Positions 49,704 through 60,275 of a stretch of DNA of 64,000 nucleotides are shown here, piece after piece. Location of the stretch: the NCBI RefSeq assembly GCF_004342665.1, contig NZ_SMBY01000001.1, forward strand, positions 1-64,000. Reading direction: 5' to 3'. The notes below the pieces were generated by a model that saw only the letters and a program-made list of their open reading frames with translations, was not told the DNA's origin and did not search any database. The position numbers and the translations under genes were made by a program. Each line of letters begins with the position of its first letter. Positions within the stretch are counted from its first letter, which is position 1. This DNA is from Samsonia erythrinae. GTDB taxonomy: Bacteria > Pseudomonadota > Gammaproteobacteria > Enterobacterales > Enterobacteriaceae.

Positions 49704-50564
49704 TTACGGTTTTTGCGCCAGCAGCGTGGCAAAGCGCAGTTTAATACGATTACCCTGTGCATCTGTTTTGTGTAACTCGCCAATATCCTCATTGTATTTA
49801 AGGATATTCCAGTCGGCATAATAATTTTTCAACTCGCCCTCTTTGAACGTAAACGGGAAAGGCATGGGGCACGGATAATCTTCGGTCGACATTGCCGCAA
49901 TGATCAGGTTATAGCCGCCGTTAACGGTGCTGTCCTGCATATTACTGATGATATGCGGAATGCGATCGCGTTCCAGAAACATCAGCACGACGGTCGAGAG
50001 AATAAAGTCGTATTGTTCTTTGATGGCCGCCAGATTGATGTTGTAGACGCCTGCCCGGATATTTTCCAGCGCTTCGCTTTTGATGATGTTATTCAGCGAA
50101 TCAATGCTTTGCTCGCTCTTATCACAGGCGGTAACGTCAAACCCGCGCAGATTCAGATACAGCGCATTACGACCGCCGCCACAGCCTAGATCCAGCGTTT
50201 TACAGGGCTTGATGTACTGCATTGCGTTGATGACTTCGGAATGGGTGCGCGTCAGGCCATACTTTTTATGATAGAAATCTTCCGGGGTGCAAAAAAAGCT
50301 AAGCTGGCACGCCAGATCGTCAGAGAATGAGACGATACGGTGCCACGCCTGCGGTTCCACAAACGGCGGCTGATGCTGTGCGGAGAACTGAAAGGTTTCC
50401 AGCGTCTCCCCTTCCTCGGTCAGCATGGAAAAGGTCATCTCTCCTTGCAACACCGTCAGTTTTGCCCAGGTGCCTTCCTGCGTGTTGTGCTTTTCTTGAA
50501 ACGCGGCAGGCAGCGTTTGGCTGTTCCACTGCGGCATCTTCTTATAACAAATGAGATCTTGCAT
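49704..50564 (-). CDS. tehB: TehB, SAM-dependent methyltransferase for tellurite resistance
   Basis: The 286-residue protein has an N-terminal cupin-like domain (about 1-85, [16 protein letters not shown]) and a C-terminal Rossmann methyltransferase (about 95-286) with the SAM loop [14 protein letters not shown]. This two-domain form is that of Haemophilus TehB, longer than E. coli TehB. TehB methylates tellurite and selenium compounds. GAGGTAAC precedes the ATG. tehA is not next to it. Confidence 0.9.
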   Translation of the reverse strand: MQDLICYKKMPQWNSQTLPAAFQEKHNTQEGTWAKLTVLQGEMTFSMLTEEGETLETFQFSAQHQPPFVEPQAWHRIVSFSDDLACQLSFFCTPEDFYHKKYGLTRTHSEVINAMQYIKPCKTLDLGCGGGRNALYLNLRGFDVTACDKSEQSIDSLNNIIKSEALENIRAGVYNINLAAIKEQYDFILSTVVLMFLERDRIPHIISNMQDSTVNGGYNLIIAAMSTEDYPCPMPFPFTFKEGELKNYYADWNILKYNEDIGELHKTDAQGNRIKLRFATLLAQKP

Positions 50565-50669
50565 TGTTACCTCGGTCTGTAGATTGCAAAAGCGATGGCC
50601 GTATTCTATTTATCCCTGCGCGGGCTGACCAGAAATATGTATTTCATATGCATTATTTGTGTTTTCGCG

Positions 50670-51806
50670 TCAGGCGATGGAGGAAAGCTGTCGCAGAAGC
50701 GGAAACGCCTCTTTCATCCGTTCTCCGCCGACGACAAAGGCACGCAGTATTTGCCGATCGTCCAGCGCTTTGGCTACCAGTCCCTGAGCGTTCCACTCCT
50801 GCTGCCAGTGTAAATCGTTATTGGTGGTATCGCCGGCCATCTGTAAGGGAAACAGCGGCGTTTTGATTTTAACCAGCATCGGCGGCAGGGTTAGCGCCTC
50901 ACTGGCCCCCAGCAGGTTTTTCGCCAGCGTAATGGCGCCAAGCTGAATCGGTTGCAGGAAAGGCAGAAGCCTACCGTTAATCTCCGCGCAGTCGCCCAGC
51001 GCATAAATTTGTGGATCGCTGGTTTGTAACTGCGCATTGGTCTCGATACCTTTTTGCACCGTTAACCCCGCAGCTTTCGCCAATTGTGCGTTGGGCTGTA
51101 AACCGATGGCGGAGATGACGTCATCCACTTCCAGGGTGCGTCCATCGGTAAACCTGGCTTGCACGCCGCTTTCCGTTTTTTCCAGCGTCTGCAAGGTGGT
51201 ATTCAGCAGTAGTGAAATCCCTTGCTGTGTCAGCGTAAAGTGTAAGCGCGCGCTGACTTCAGGCGGCATCAACGCGGACAGGATGGTGCCGGCACAGTCG
51301 ACCAGCGTGACCCGTTTCCCGGCGCGACCCAGATCCATTGCCAGCTCGGTGCCGATAAGTCCAGCCCCTAAAATCAGTACCCGTTCGGCCTGCCAGAGCC
51401 GCTCTTCGTGCGTGCGATACTCTTGCTGGCTATTGAGCGTCATCATGTGTTCGCGCCCCGCGATCGGCGGCACGATGGCGCGGGCGCCGGTGGCGAATAC
51501 CAGCTTATGGTAATCATAACGTTCCGCGCCGCAGATGACCTGCTGCGAATGGCGGTCAATCGCCGTAACGCGGGTATTGGCCTGTAGTGTAATGCGGGTT
51601 TCCTCGGCAAACGTCGCGGCCTGCATTTTGGTCAGATCGTCCGCATGCTGCCGTTGACTCATCACATGACTTAAATCCGGTTTGTTATACTCATCGCCGC
51701 TGTCGGCGGTGATCAGGCGGATGGGGCAGTGGGCATCCTGTTTGCGTAGCTGTCTGATAAGCTGGCGGGCAGCAAAGCCCGCGCCGATAATCACAATGTC
51801 TTTCAT
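50670..51806 (-). CDS. norW: NADH:flavorubredoxin reductase
   Basis: NorW passes electrons from NADH to NorV for nitric oxide reduction. The 378-residue FAD protein has an N-terminal dinucleotide loop (IVIIGAGFAARQLIRQLR), the NAD loop ILGAGLIGTELA and the FAD end motif IYALGDCAEING. The frame is open about 100 codons upstream across norV, but the ATG at 51806 follows AAGGAGAGG and matches the family, so the longer frame was rejected. It lies ten bases after norV. Confidence 0.95.
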   Translation of the reverse strand: MKDIVIIGAGFAARQLIRQLRKQDAHCPIRLITADSGDEYNKPDLSHVMSQRQHADDLTKMQAATFAEETRITLQANTRVTAIDRHSQQVICGAERYDYHKLVFATGARAIVPPIAGREHMMTLNSQQEYRTHEERLWQAERVLILGAGLIGTELAMDLGRAGKRVTLVDCAGTILSALMPPEVSARLHFTLTQQGISLLLNTTLQTLEKTESGVQARFTDGRTLEVDDVISAIGLQPNAQLAKAAGLTVQKGIETNAQLQTSDPQIYALGDCAEINGRLLPFLQPIQLGAITLAKNLLGASEALTLPPMLVKIKTPLFPLQMAGDTTNNDLHWQQEWNAQGLVAKALDDRQILRAFVVGGERMKEAFPLLRQLSSIA

Positions 51807-51816
51807 CAGCCTCTCC

Positions 51817-53319
51817 TTAGCGAATCGGATTAAAGACGTCTTTACCCAGCCCGCACTCCGGGCAGAGGAAGCTGTCTGGCACATCCGACCATGTCGTGCC
51901 GGGCATGACATCCTGCATCGGCTCGCCGACTGCCGGATCGTAGATCCACTGACAGACGCTGCACTGCATACAGCCGCTTTCTGACGCTGGCGCCGCGGTT
52001 TCATGGCATCCACTGGCGTTCTCGGCAAGGGCGCGTTCGTTTTGCGGCGCAGGGGGAACTTGCGGTGCGGCGGCCTCCTTGAGCGGGGAGAGGACGCGAC
52101 GGGCTGGCGTATCATCCAGCGGGTGCAGCGCCCACTGGCGGGCGATTTCCCGGCCGTGCTCGCGGCAGACTTCCAGCGCAGAACCGTCAGGACGCCACTT
52201 GGTTTTCAGCGCCAGCGTTGTTTCAAATCCGGCGTCCATCAGGCGGGTTTGAATACGATCAACCGCGCCGCCGTTCCAGCCGTAGCTGCCGAACGCGGAG
52301 GCTTTCTTGTTTTGGAAACGCAGGCCGGTGATCTCTTCCAGCATGGCGGCGACTTTCGGCATCATCACGTTGTTCATCGTGGACGATCCCACTAATACGC
52401 CTTTCGAACGGAAAACCTGCGTGAGGATTTCGTTCTTGTCGTGTCGGGCGACGTTATAGATTTTCACCGCCACGCCGGGGTCGACATCGTTGATGCCTTG
52501 CGCAATGGCGTCGGCCATCATGCGGGTGTTATTGGACATGGTGTCATAAAACAGCGTGATGCGATCTTCCTGATAGCTGTCCGCCCACTTCAGATAGAGA
52601 TGGATAATTTGAGCGGGGTCATCGCGCCATACCACGCCGTGCGAGGTGGCGACCATCGACAGCGGCAGGTTAAAGCCCAGCACTTCTTGGATCTTGGCGG
52701 TCACCAACCGGCTGAATGGCGTCAGGATATTCGCGAAATAGCGCTGGCACTGTTCGAACAGCTCAGTCTGGTCGACTTCATCATTAAACAGGTGCTCATC
52801 GCAATAGTGCTGGCCGAACGCATCGTTGCTAAACAGCACTGCATCCTCTGTCATGTAGGTCATCATGCTGTCCGGCCAGTGCAGCATCGGCGTTTCGATA
52901 AAGATGAGCTGCTTGCCGTTACCGATATCCAGCGTGTCGCCGGTTTTTACCGTGTGGAAATTCCACTCAGGGTGGTGGTGGTGACCGGTGATGGAGTCGA
53001 TCGCGTTGTGGGTGCAGTAGATCGGCGTGTTGGGAATACGGGCCATCAGTTCGCTCAGTGCGCCGGCGTGATCCTCTTCGGCGTGGTTGATCACGATGTA
53101 ATCAATCGTATTCAGATCCACTTCCGCCATCAGGTTCTGCACAAAGTCGCGGCTGAATTTGTGATCGACGGTATCGATCAGTACGGTTTTCTCTTCGCGA
53201 ATTAGGTAGCTGTTGTAGCTGCTGCCTTTTAACGTTTTGTACTCTGTGCCGTGAAAATCACGGACTTCCCAGTCGCGTTGCCCAACCCAGTGAATGTTGT
53301 TCTTAACGTGAATCGCCAT
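51817..53319 (-). CDS. norV: Anaerobic nitric oxide reductase flavorubredoxin
   Basis: NorV reduces nitric oxide to nitrous oxide under low oxygen. The 500-residue protein has a diiron metallo-beta-lactamase domain with HAEEDH (His79, Glu81, Asp83, His84), a flavodoxin domain starting at [13 protein letters not shown] (about 255), and a C-terminal rubredoxin with two cysteine pairs (CSVC, CPEC). The linker before the rubredoxin is alanine/proline-rich and about 20 residues longer than in E. coli (479 residues in all). The ATG at 53319 matches the family start; TTGAGG precedes it. It is divergent from norR behind a sigma-54 promoter. Confidence 0.96.
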   Translation of the reverse strand: MAIHVKNNIHWVGQRDWEVRDFHGTEYKTLKGSSYNSYLIREEKTVLIDTVDHKFSRDFVQNLMAEVDLNTIDYIVINHAEEDHAGALSELMARIPNTPIYCTHNAIDSITGHHHHPEWNFHTVKTGDTLDIGNGKQLIFIETPMLHWPDSMMTYMTEDAVLFSNDAFGQHYCDEHLFNDEVDQTELFEQCQRYFANILTPFSRLVTAKIQEVLGFNLPLSMVATSHGVVWRDDPAQIIHLYLKWADSYQEDRITLFYDTMSNNTRMMADAIAQGINDVDPGVAVKIYNVARHDKNEILTQVFRSKGVLVGSSTMNNVMMPKVAAMLEEITGLRFQNKKASAFGSYGWNGGAVDRIQTRLMDAGFETTLALKTKWRPDGSALEVCREHGREIARQWALHPLDDTPARRVLSPLKEAAAPQVPPAPQNERALAENASGCHETAAPASESGCMQCSVCQWIYDPAVGEPMQDVMPGTTWSDVPDSFLCPECGLGKDVFNPIR

Positions 53320-53366
53320 CGTCTGAAACCTCAATAATCATAAACGGGAAAATATGCTGTAGAGAT

Positions 53367-53382
53367 TGCAGAAAGCGTGCCA
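53367..53382 (-). promoter_or_regulatory. Sigma-54 promoter of norVW
   Basis: On the minus strand TGGCAC-GCTTT-CTGCA matches the -24/-12 consensus TGGCAC-N5-TTGCA with one mismatch. It lies about 50 bases before norV and downstream of the NorR-like sites, as NorR activation requires. Confidence 0.85.
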
Positions 53383-53425
53383 GTTTTTAATTCATTGATT
53401 TTTAAATATTTAGTAAATTACCGTT

Positions 53426-53481
53426 GTCATAATGACATTGCTTGTCTATTGTCTTAATGACACATCTTCTGTCATAAGGAC
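53426..53481. promoter_or_regulatory. Three NorR binding sites
   Basis: GTCATAATGAC (53426-53436), GTCTTAATGAC (53451-53461) and GTCATAAGGAC (53471-53481) are three copies of the NorR GT-N7-AC palindrome, spaced by 25 and 20 bases. E. coli also has three. They serve as enhancers for norV and overlap the norR leader, allowing autoregulation; the third includes the norR Shine-Dalgarno AAGGA. Confidence 0.85.
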
Positions 53482-53486
53482 ATACC

Positions 53487-55025
53487 GTGGCGCTTTCTAT
53501 CAATGATCTCGCGCGTATCGCGATTGAACTGCAAATGGGGATCTCGAATCAGGATCGTTTTCAGCGCCTGATTAACAGCCTGCGCCAACTGCTGCGCTGT
53601 GATGCATCGGCACTGCTGCGTTATGAAAATCAACTGTTTCGCCCGTTGGCGATTGATGGTCTGGCGCCGGATGTGCTGGGCCGGCGTTTTCGCCTGTCCG
53701 ACCACCCTCGGTTGGAAGCGATAGCCCGCGCCGGGGATGTGGTGCGTTTCCCGGCGGATAGCCAACTGCCCGATCCGTATGACGGCTTAATTCCCAGTCA
53801 GGCGGCGCTTAAAGTTCACGCCTGCGTTGGCCTACCGCTATTTGCTAATCAGAACCTGATCGGCGCGTTGACCGTCGATGGCATGGATCCTTACCAGTTC
53901 GACCATTTCAGCGATGAAGAACTGCGGCTGGTGGGCGCGATGGCGGCGGCGGCGCTCAGTAACGCGTTGTTGATGGAGCGCCTTGAACGGCAATTGCCCG
54001 CGCCGGTTCACGCTGAAAGCCCTGCGGCGGAAAGCGTTGATGAGATGATTGGGCTGTCGGAGCCGATGCAAAGATTAAAAAAAGAGGTGGATATCGTTGC
54101 AGGTTCCGATCTCAACGTGCTGATTATGGGGGAAACCGGCGTCGGTAAAGAGCTGGTGGCGCGGGCGATTCATCGCGGTTCCCAGCGTGCCAGTCACCCT
54201 CTGGTGTACCTGAACTGCGCCGCGCTGCCGGAATCGGTCGCGGAGAGCGAGCTGTTTGGTCATGTGAAGGGGGCGTTTACCGGCGCCATTCATCATCGTA
54301 CCGGCAAGTTTGAAATGGCGGACAACGGCACGCTGTTTCTGGATGAGATTGGCGAGTTATCCTTAACGCTACAGGCGAAGCTGTTGCGCGTCTTACAGTA
54401 TGGCGACCTGCAACGGGTGGGCGATGACAGCAGCCTGAAAGTCAACGTGCGCGTGCTGGCGGCGACCAACCGCGACCTGCGGCAGGCGGTGCTGGATGGC
54501 GCTTTTCGCGCAGATTTGTTCCATCGACTGAGCGTGTTTCCGCTGTCCGTGCCGCCGCTGCGCGAGCGCGGGCAGGATGTGGGGCTGCTCGCCGGTTTCT
54601 TCTGCGAACGGAGTCGTGCGCAACTGGGGCTGACGCGTCTGGCATTAACGGCGGAGGCGAGCGCGCTGCTGGAGCGGTACGATTGGCCGGGGAACGTGCG
54701 CGAGCTGGAACACGCCATTTATCGTGCCACCGTGTTGGCGAAAGCAGGGCAGGAATCGGGCGAGGTGCTGTTGGGGCCTGAGCATTTCAATCTCGAACTT
54801 TCCTCCCAACCTGTCCTTTCCGCCGTCGGTGCGTCTAATGCGAACGAAAGTTCCCCCGTTTCTTTCATCGGCGGCGGTCTGCGTGAGGCAACGGATGACT
54901 ATCAGCGTCGGATCATCCAGCAAACGCTGAACCACCATCAGGGAAACTGGTCCGCCTGCGCCCGGGCGCTGGAAATGGACAGCGGTAATCTGCACCGTCT
55001 GGCGAAGCGGCTGGGTATCAAATAA
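53487..55025 (+). CDS. norR: NorR, nitric-oxide-responsive sigma-54 activator
   Basis: The 512-residue activator has an N-terminal GAF domain (about 1-170) that senses nitric oxide through non-haem iron. A central AAA+ domain follows (about 190-430) with Walker A GETGVGKE, the sigma-54 loop GAFTGA and Walker [10 protein letters not shown] Fis-type helix-turn-helix is near the end ([23 protein letters not shown]). The start is GTG after AAGGACATACC and aligns with E. coli NorR. It is divergent from the norVW operon that it activates. Confidence 0.97.
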   Translation: MALSINDLARIAIELQMGISNQDRFQRLINSLRQLLRCDASALLRYENQLFRPLAIDGLAPDVLGRRFRLSDHPRLEAIARAGDVVRFPADSQLPDPYDGLIPSQAALKVHACVGLPLFANQNLIGALTVDGMDPYQFDHFSDEELRLVGAMAAAALSNALLMERLERQLPAPVHAESPAAESVDEMIGLSEPMQRLKKEVDIVAGSDLNVLIMGETGVGKELVARAIHRGSQRASHPLVYLNCAALPESVAESELFGHVKGAFTGAIHHRTGKFEMADNGTLFLDEIGELSLTLQAKLLRVLQYGDLQRVGDDSSLKVNVRVLAATNRDLRQAVLDGAFRADLFHRLSVFPLSVPPLRERGQDVGLLAGFFCERSRAQLGLTRLALTAEASALLERYDWPGNVRELEHAIYRATVLAKAGQESGEVLLGPEHFNLELSSQPVLSAVGASNANESSPVSFIGGGLREATDDYQRRIIQQTLNHHQGNWSACARALEMDSGNLHRLAKRLGIK

Positions 55026-55029
55026 AAAA

Positions 55030-55050
55030 ACGCCCCGATAGTCGGGGCGT
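55030..55050. terminator. Terminator between norR and fumarase
   Basis: ACGCCCCGA (55030-55038) and TCGGGGCGT (55042-55050) form a perfect stem with a three-base loop. The A run on its left is a U run for the minus strand, so it is a classical terminator for fumA and a weaker one for norR. Confidence 0.88.
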
Positions 55051-55095
55051 TGGCACACGAAATATCTCCTAACCTCTCATCACGACAAGACTGAG

Positions 55096-56739
55096 TTAAC
55101 CGCATTTCACGCATTTGGCGCTCTGGATCACCTGGAAGAAATCGTTACCTTTATCATCCACCAGAATGAAGGCGGGGAAATCTTCCACTTCAATCTTCCA
55201 GATCGCTTCCATACCGAGTTCGGGGTACTCCACGCAGGTCAGACTCTTGATGCTGTTCTGCGCCAGTATCGCCGCCGGGCCGCCGATGCTGCCGAGATAA
55301 AAGCCGCCATGTTTTTTACAGGCGTCGGTCACCTGCTGGCTACGGTTGCCTTTCGCCAGCATGATCATGCTACCGCCGTGGGCTTGCAGTAAATCGACGT
55401 AAGAATCCATACGGCCAGCGGTGGTCGGGCCTAGCGAACCGGACGGGTAGCCTTCTGGCGTTTTCGCCGGCCCTGCGTAGTAGATAGGGTGATCTTTGAT
55501 GTACTGCGGCAGATCCTCTCCGTTATCCAGACGCTCTTTCAACTTGGCGTGGGCGATATCGCGCCCCACGATGATGGTGCCGGTGAGCGACAGGCGCGTG
55601 GAGACCGGATATTGCGACAGCGTTTTCAGGATCTCCGCCATCGGACGGTTCAGATCGATTTTCACCGCATCGCCTTCGCCGGCTTCACGCAGATGCTCTG
55701 GGATGTATTTGCCAGGGTTCTGCTCCAGTTGTTCGAGCCAAATGCCCTTGCGGTTGATTTTGCCTTTGATGTTACGGTCTGCGGAACAGGACACGCCCAT
55801 GCCGACCGGACAAGAGGCACCGTGGCGCGGCAGGCGAATAATCCGCACATCGTGCGCAAAATATTTGCCGCCGAACTGGGCGCCCAAACCTAAGTCGCGC
55901 GCCGCCTCCAGAATTTCCTGCTCCAGCGCGAGATCGCGGAATGCCTGACCGTGTTCGTTGCCTTCGGTCGGCAGTTCATCGTAGTACTTGGTTGAAGCCA
56001 GCTTAACGGTTTTCAGCGTCGTTTCCGCCGACGTGCCGCCGATGACAAAAGCAATGTGATACGGCGGGCAGGCTGCGGTGCCCAGCGAGCGCATTTTCTC
56101 GATCAGGAAGCTTTTCAGCTTACCCGGCGTCAGCAACGCTTTTGTTTCCTGATACAGATAGGTTTTGTTAGCCGAACCACCGCCTTTGGTGACGAACAGG
56201 AATTTATAGTCTTCGCCGTCGGTGCTGTAGAGGTCAATCTGCGCCGGCAGGTTGGTGCCGGTGTTAACCTCTTTATACATATCCAGCGGGGCGTTTTGCG
56301 AGTACCTAAGGTTGTCTTCAATGAATGTGTTATACACCCCGCGCGACAGGGCTTCGGCATCGTTACCGCCGGTCCACACGTTCTGGCCTTTTTTACCGAC
56401 GATAATCGCGGTCCCCGTGTCCTGACAGGTCGGCAGGATCCCTTTGGCGGAAATTTCCGAGTTGCGCAGGAATTGCAGTGCGACGTATTTATCGTTTTCG
56501 CTGGCTTCCGGGTCGTGAAGAATATCGGCAACTTGCTGCTGGTGGGCGGGACGGAGCATAAAAGAGGCATCGTGGAAGGCTTGCTGAGCCAGAAGCGTCA
56601 AGGCCTCCGGTTCGATTTTCAGAATGTCCTGACCTTCAAACTGCGCGACGGAGACAAAATCGCTGCTCAGCAGGCGATATTCGGTATCATCTTTACCGAG
56701 TGGAAAAGGCTCTTGGTAATAAAAGGGTTTATTCGACAT
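55096..56739 (-). CDS. fumA: Class I (iron-sulfur) fumarate hydratase
   Basis: The enzyme interconverts fumarate and malate using a [4Fe-4S] cluster, which makes it sensitive to oxygen and nitric oxide. The 547-residue protein resembles E. coli FumA/FumB (548). Cluster cysteines are Cys105 (LPTCQDTG), Cys224 (TAACPPYH) and Cys318 (VSCSADR). FumA or FumB cannot be told apart by sequence here; without dcuB beside it, FumA is preferred. It is monocistronic, convergent with norR. Confidence 0.93.
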   Translation of the reverse strand: MSNKPFYYQEPFPLGKDDTEYRLLSSDFVSVAQFEGQDILKIEPEALTLLAQQAFHDASFMLRPAHQQQVADILHDPEASENDKYVALQFLRNSEISAKGILPTCQDTGTAIIVGKKGQNVWTGGNDAEALSRGVYNTFIEDNLRYSQNAPLDMYKEVNTGTNLPAQIDLYSTDGEDYKFLFVTKGGGSANKTYLYQETKALLTPGKLKSFLIEKMRSLGTAACPPYHIAFVIGGTSAETTLKTVKLASTKYYDELPTEGNEHGQAFRDLALEQEILEAARDLGLGAQFGGKYFAHDVRIIRLPRHGASCPVGMGVSCSADRNIKGKINRKGIWLEQLEQNPGKYIPEHLREAGEGDAVKIDLNRPMAEILKTLSQYPVSTRLSLTGTIIVGRDIAHAKLKERLDNGEDLPQYIKDHPIYYAGPAKTPEGYPSGSLGPTTAGRMDSYVDLLQAHGGSMIMLAKGNRSQQVTDACKKHGGFYLGSIGGPAAILAQNSIKSLTCVEYPELGMEAIWKIEVEDFPAFILVDDKGNDFFQVIQSAKCVKCG

Positions 56740-57161
56740 TTTTTTCTCACTTGCAATTGCGTTAATTAGTAAATTTTCACCTTATGTCCCCGTCATACTC
56801 AGTGGGTTAGCGTATATGATTAAACGTCTTGTTATTAAGGCGTATTACCGCAGCACGACAGGAATATCTCGAATACAAATTAGTCAACGCGACAATAGTA
56901 TGGCTTTTTATCGGGAACTACTACTTTAGTACATCACAATAATCATCATGTGGCGGGTTATTTTTTATTCCATAATTAATTAAGTAAATAAAATGGTTAA
57001 ATCAGGAACAATATCCGTTTTATTTTTGATTTTATCTGGCGCGACAGCTTTTACATTGTCCGGCGTTATCATGCCCTGTCAGGCTATCTCTGGGGGTGCT
57101 CAGGGAAATGCGGGCGACGGGAGAGAGGCGCGGTTTCATATTAACCAGAGGAGTTATCGCG
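56740..57161. other. Gap between fumA and alkB
   Basis: About 420 bases holding the leftward fumA promoter in its AT-rich left half and the alkB promoter to the right. A 59-codon ORF lies in the right half and is listed separately. No regulator site could be identified. Confidence 0.5.
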
Positions 57162-57172
57162 ATGAACCTTGA
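56993..57172 (+). CDS. Possible 59-residue ORF with signal-like N-terminus
   Basis: The frame starts MVKSGTISVLFLILSG, a short basic start and hydrophobic stretch like a signal sequence, continues GVIMPCQAISGG and ends RDEP at a TGA inside alkB. No Shine-Dalgarno sequence precedes the ATG, and the stop overlaps the alkB start by 11 bases. It could be a small exported protein or chance; no family is recognised. Confidence 0.25.
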   Translation: MVKSGTISVLFLILSGATAFTLSGVIMPCQAISGGAQGNAGDGREARFHINQRSYRDEP

Positions 57173-57818
57173 TTTATTCGCTGATGAAGCGCCGCGCCGC
57201 TGGACGGAAACGCTGGCGCCTCAGGCGACTGTTCTGCATGGCTGGGCCGGTGACGATGCGCCGGCACTGATGGCGGCGCTGCAATCCATCATTGCTCGCG
57301 TGCCGCTGCGTCATATGGTGACGCCGGGCGGTTTTGTGATGTCAGTCGCGATGAGTAATTGTGGACGGCTCGGCTGGGTAACGGATGCGTCCGGCTATCG
57401 TTACACCTCGCACGATCCGTTAAGCGGGGAACCGTGGCCCGCCATGCCGGAGATCTTTTCCCAACTGGCGCGACGGGCAGCCAGCGAAGCGGGTTTTGCT
57501 GATTTTGAACCCGATGCCTGTTTGATCAACCGCTATGATGTCGGCACGCGTATGTCTCTGCATCAGGATAGAAATGAACGGGATTTTCGCCAGCCTATCG
57601 TTTCGGTTTCGCTGGGCCTCAGCGCCACGTTCCTCTTTGGCGGTATGGCGCGTCGCGATAAAACGCGGCGGGTTGCGCTGATGCACGGTGATGTGGTGGT
57701 TTGGGGCGGTGAATCACGCCTCCGCTTTCACGGTATCCTGCCGTTGAAAAAGGGGGCTGTCCCTGAAGGGATGCCGGATGACTGCCGCTTTAACCTGACG
57801 TTTCGTAAAGCCGGGTAG
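57162..57818 (+). CDS. alkB: DNA/RNA alkylation-repair dioxygenase AlkB
   Basis: AlkB removes methyl groups from 1-methyladenine and 3-methylcytosine by iron(II)/2-oxoglutarate oxidation. The 218-residue protein has the iron ligands His134, Asp136 (SLHQDRNE) and His190 (LRFHGI) and the 2-oxoglutarate arginines Arg209 and Arg215. GAGGAG precedes the ATG at 57162; an earlier in-frame ATG was rejected. In E. coli it is in an operon with ada; here it stands alone. Confidence 0.96.
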   Translation: MNLDLFADEAPRRWTETLAPQATVLHGWAGDDAPALMAALQSIIARVPLRHMVTPGGFVMSVAMSNCGRLGWVTDASGYRYTSHDPLSGEPWPAMPEIFSQLARRAASEAGFADFEPDACLINRYDVGTRMSLHQDRNERDFRQPIVSVSLGLSATFLFGGMARRDKTRRVALMHGDVVVWGGESRLRFHGILPLKKGAVPEGMPDDCRFNLTFRKAG

Positions 57819-57958
57819 CACGGTTTTCTCTGCCTGAGTAATCTTTCCGGTACCGCATGGCGGTGCCCATTCCCCCGCGGTATTGACGATGTTTGACTCG
57901 TCCTTTGTCTGAAAAACAGCCCCTATATGCATAAATGTGAAGCAATTCAAGTTATCTC

Positions 57959-57988
57959 TATGGATATACTTGTATGGTAGTATCCATA
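57959..57988. promoter_or_regulatory. Inverted repeat in the rspA promoter region
   Basis: TATGGATA (57959-57966) and TATCCATA (57981-57988) are perfect inverted arms, extendable to ten pairs with a bulge, with TTGTATGG between. It lies 36 bases before rspA and could be an operator for the GntR-type RspR or another regulator. Confidence 0.4.
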
Positions 57989-58023
57989 AAGTGAATCATT
58001 CTATGTAAAGAAGGATAAGTAAC

Positions 58024-59238
58024 GTGAAGATTGTCAGCGCTGAAGTGTTTGTCACCTGCCCGGGACGGAATTTTGTCACCCTGAAAATTACGACAGACAG
58101 CGGATTAACCGGTCTGGGCGATGCGACACTCAACGGGCGTGAGCTGCCGGTGGCCTCTTACCTTAAGGATCATGTCTGTCCGCAGCTGATTGGCCGCGAT
58201 GCGCACCAGATCGAAGACATTTGGCAGTATTTCTACAAAGGCGCCTATTGGCGTCGCGGCCCGGTGACCATGTCGGCCATTTCGGCTGTCGACATGGCGC
58301 TGTGGGACATCAAGGCGAAAGCCGCCAATATGCCGCTTTATCAACTGCTTGGCGGCGCGTCGCGCACGGGCGTGATGGTCTATTGCCATACGACGGGCCG
58401 TACCATTGATGAAGTGCTGGATGATTACGCCAAACACCGCGATATGGGCTTTAAGGCGATTCGTGTGCAGTGTGGGGTGCCCGGTATGGAAACCACCTAC
58501 GGGATGGCGAAAGGCAAAGGGTTAGCCTATGAACCGGCAACGAAGGGCAACTGGCCGGAAGAACAGCTGTGGTCGACGGAGAAATATCTCGACTTCACGC
58601 CAAAACTGTTTGAAGCCGTGCGCGATAAGTTTGGTTTTAACGAACACCTGCTGCACGACATGCATCACCGTCTGACGCCGATTGAAGCGGCACGCTTTGG
58701 TCAGCGTATTGAGGACTATCGCCTCTTCTGGATGGAAGATCCGACGCCGGCGGAAAATCAGGAATGCTTTCGTTTAATCCGTCAACATACCGTCACACCG
58801 ATTGCGGTTGGCGAGGTTTTTAACAGCATTTGGGATTGCAAACAGCTGATCGAAGAACAGCTTATCGACTATATCCGTACCACGATAACCCACGCCGGGG
58901 GGATTACCGGTATGCGCCGTATCGCCGACTTTGCGTCGCTCTATCAGGTGCGAACCGGTTCGCATGGCCCGTCGGATTTATCGCCTGTCTGCATGGCGGC
59001 GGCGCTGCATTTCGACCTCTGGGTGCCAAACTTCGGCGTACAGGAATACATGGGGTACTCAGAGCAAATGCTGGAAGTGTTCCCGCATAACTGGACGTTC
59101 GATAACGGCTATATGCACCCGGGCGACAAGCCCGGTTTAGGCATTGAGTTTGATGAAAAGCTGGCGGCGAAATATCCCTATGATCCCGCTTATTTGCCGG
59201 TTGCCCGCCTGGAAGACGGTACGTTGTGGAATTGGTAA
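58024..59238 (+). CDS. rspA: RspA, mannonate-dehydratase-family enolase
   Basis: The 404-residue enolase-superfamily protein matches E. coli RspA along its full length, including the WNW ending. Metal ligands are Asp212 (with His214 in HDMHHR), Glu238 (MEDPTP) and Glu264 (VGEVFN). Arg147, Tyr159 and His314 fill the other catalytic positions of the ManD family. Members dehydrate D-mannonate or D-gluconate, often slowly, and the true substrate of RspA is uncertain. The start is GTG after AAGGA. It is 14 bases ahead of rspB. Confidence 0.93.
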   Translation: MKIVSAEVFVTCPGRNFVTLKITTDSGLTGLGDATLNGRELPVASYLKDHVCPQLIGRDAHQIEDIWQYFYKGAYWRRGPVTMSAISAVDMALWDIKAKAANMPLYQLLGGASRTGVMVYCHTTGRTIDEVLDDYAKHRDMGFKAIRVQCGVPGMETTYGMAKGKGLAYEPATKGNWPEEQLWSTEKYLDFTPKLFEAVRDKFGFNEHLLHDMHHRLTPIEAARFGQRIEDYRLFWMEDPTPAENQECFRLIRQHTVTPIAVGEVFNSIWDCKQLIEEQLIDYIRTTITHAGGITGMRRIADFASLYQVRTGSHGPSDLSPVCMAAALHFDLWVPNFGVQEYMGYSEQMLEVFPHNWTFDNGYMHPGDKPGLGIEFDEKLAAKYPYDPAYLPVARLEDGTLWNW

Positions 59239-59252
59239 GACGAGGCCAAAAC

Positions 59253-60275
59253 ATGAAAAGCATTGTGATACAGCAGCCGAATGCGTTGGTGATTGAAGAA
59301 CGCCAGATTCCCCAGCCCGCGGCGGGCGAAGTGCGAGTAAAGGTAAAGCTGGCGGGCATCTGCGGTTCGGATAGCCACATCTACCGTGGGCATAATCCTT
59401 TTGCCAAATACCCGCGCGTGATCGGGCATGAATTTTTCGGCGTGATTGAGGCCGTTGGCGAAGGGGTGGATGCTGCCCGGCTTGGCGAGCGCGTCTCCGT
59501 CGACCCGGTCGTCAGCTGCGGCCATTGCTACCCGTGTTCCATCGGCAAACCCAACGTCTGCACCACGCTGGTGGTGTTGGGCGTACATCGCGACGGCGGA
59601 TTCAGCGAGTACGCGACCGTACCGGCGAAAAACGCGCACCCGATCCCGAACGAAATCCCCGATGAGTTCGCCGTGATGGTGGAGCCTTTCACCATTTCCG
59701 CCAACGTGACGGCACAGGTGAAACCGACGGAACAGGATGTCGCCCTGATTTATGGCGCAGGGCCGATGGGATTGACCTCTGTGCAGGTATTGAAAGGCGT
59801 GTTTAACGTGCGGGAAGTGATTGTCGTTGATCGTATTCCCGAGCGTCTGGATATGGCGTTACGTAGTGGCGCAGACAGGGTGATCAATAACGCATCGCTG
59901 TCGTTGATCGGGGAACTGGAGACGCTGAAGATCAAGCCTACGCTGATTATTGACGCCGCCTGCCATCCTTCTATTTTGCAGGAGGCCATTACGATTGCAT
60001 CTCCCACCGCGCGTATCGCCATCATGGGATTTTCCAGCGACCCTTGTCAGATCAGCCAGCAGGGGATCACAAGCAAAGAACTCGCTATTTTTTCATCCCG
60101 GTTGAATGCCAATAAATTCCCCATCGTGATTACGTGGCTGAAAGAGAAACGTATCGATCCGGCAAAACTGATTACGCATCGGTTTGATTATCAGCAGGTA
60201 GTAAAGGCGATGGAGGTCTTTGAAAAAGATCAGACGCGCTGCTGCAAAGTCCTGCTGACATTTAATGAACCTTAA
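59253..60275 (+). CDS. rspB: RspB, zinc-dependent alcohol dehydrogenase family
   Basis: The 340-residue medium-chain dehydrogenase has the catalytic zinc residues in GICGSDSH and VIGHEF, a four-cysteine structural zinc site (CGHCYPCSIGKPNVC) and the NAD loop YGAGPMGL. Similarity to E. coli RspB (339) is very strong. It probably oxidises a sugar acid related to the RspA substrate. The ATG at 59253 follows GAGG. rspA lies 14 bases upstream. Confidence 0.94.
   Translation: MKSIVIQQPNALVIEERQIPQPAAGEVRVKVKLAGICGSDSHIYRGHNPFAKYPRVIGHEFFGVIEAVGEGVDAARLGERVSVDPVVSCGHCYPCSIGKPNVCTTLVVLGVHRDGGFSEYATVPAKNAHPIPNEIPDEFAVMVEPFTISANVTAQVKPTEQDVALIYGAGPMGLTSVQVLKGVFNVREVIVVDRIPERLDMALRSGADRVINNASLSLIGELETLKIKPTLIIDAACHPSILQEAITIASPTARIAIMGFSSDPCQISQQGITSKELAIFSSRLNANKFPIVITWLKEKRIDPAKLITHRFDYQQVVKAMEVFEKDQTRCCKVLLTFNEP

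Noticed and set aside
51807-52115. N-terminal extension of norW by about 100 codons
   Set aside because: The extension overlaps norV and is not protein-like, while an ATG with AAGGAGAGG starts the true protein at 51806.
52441-53205. 254-codon frame opposite norV
   Set aside because: It is antisense to the NorV diiron domain, has no Shine-Dalgarno sequence and shows the valine/arginine/histidine pattern of a shadow frame.
56056-56769. 237-codon frame opposite the fumarase
   Set aside because: It is fully antisense to the fumarase N-terminal part and shows no recognisable domain.
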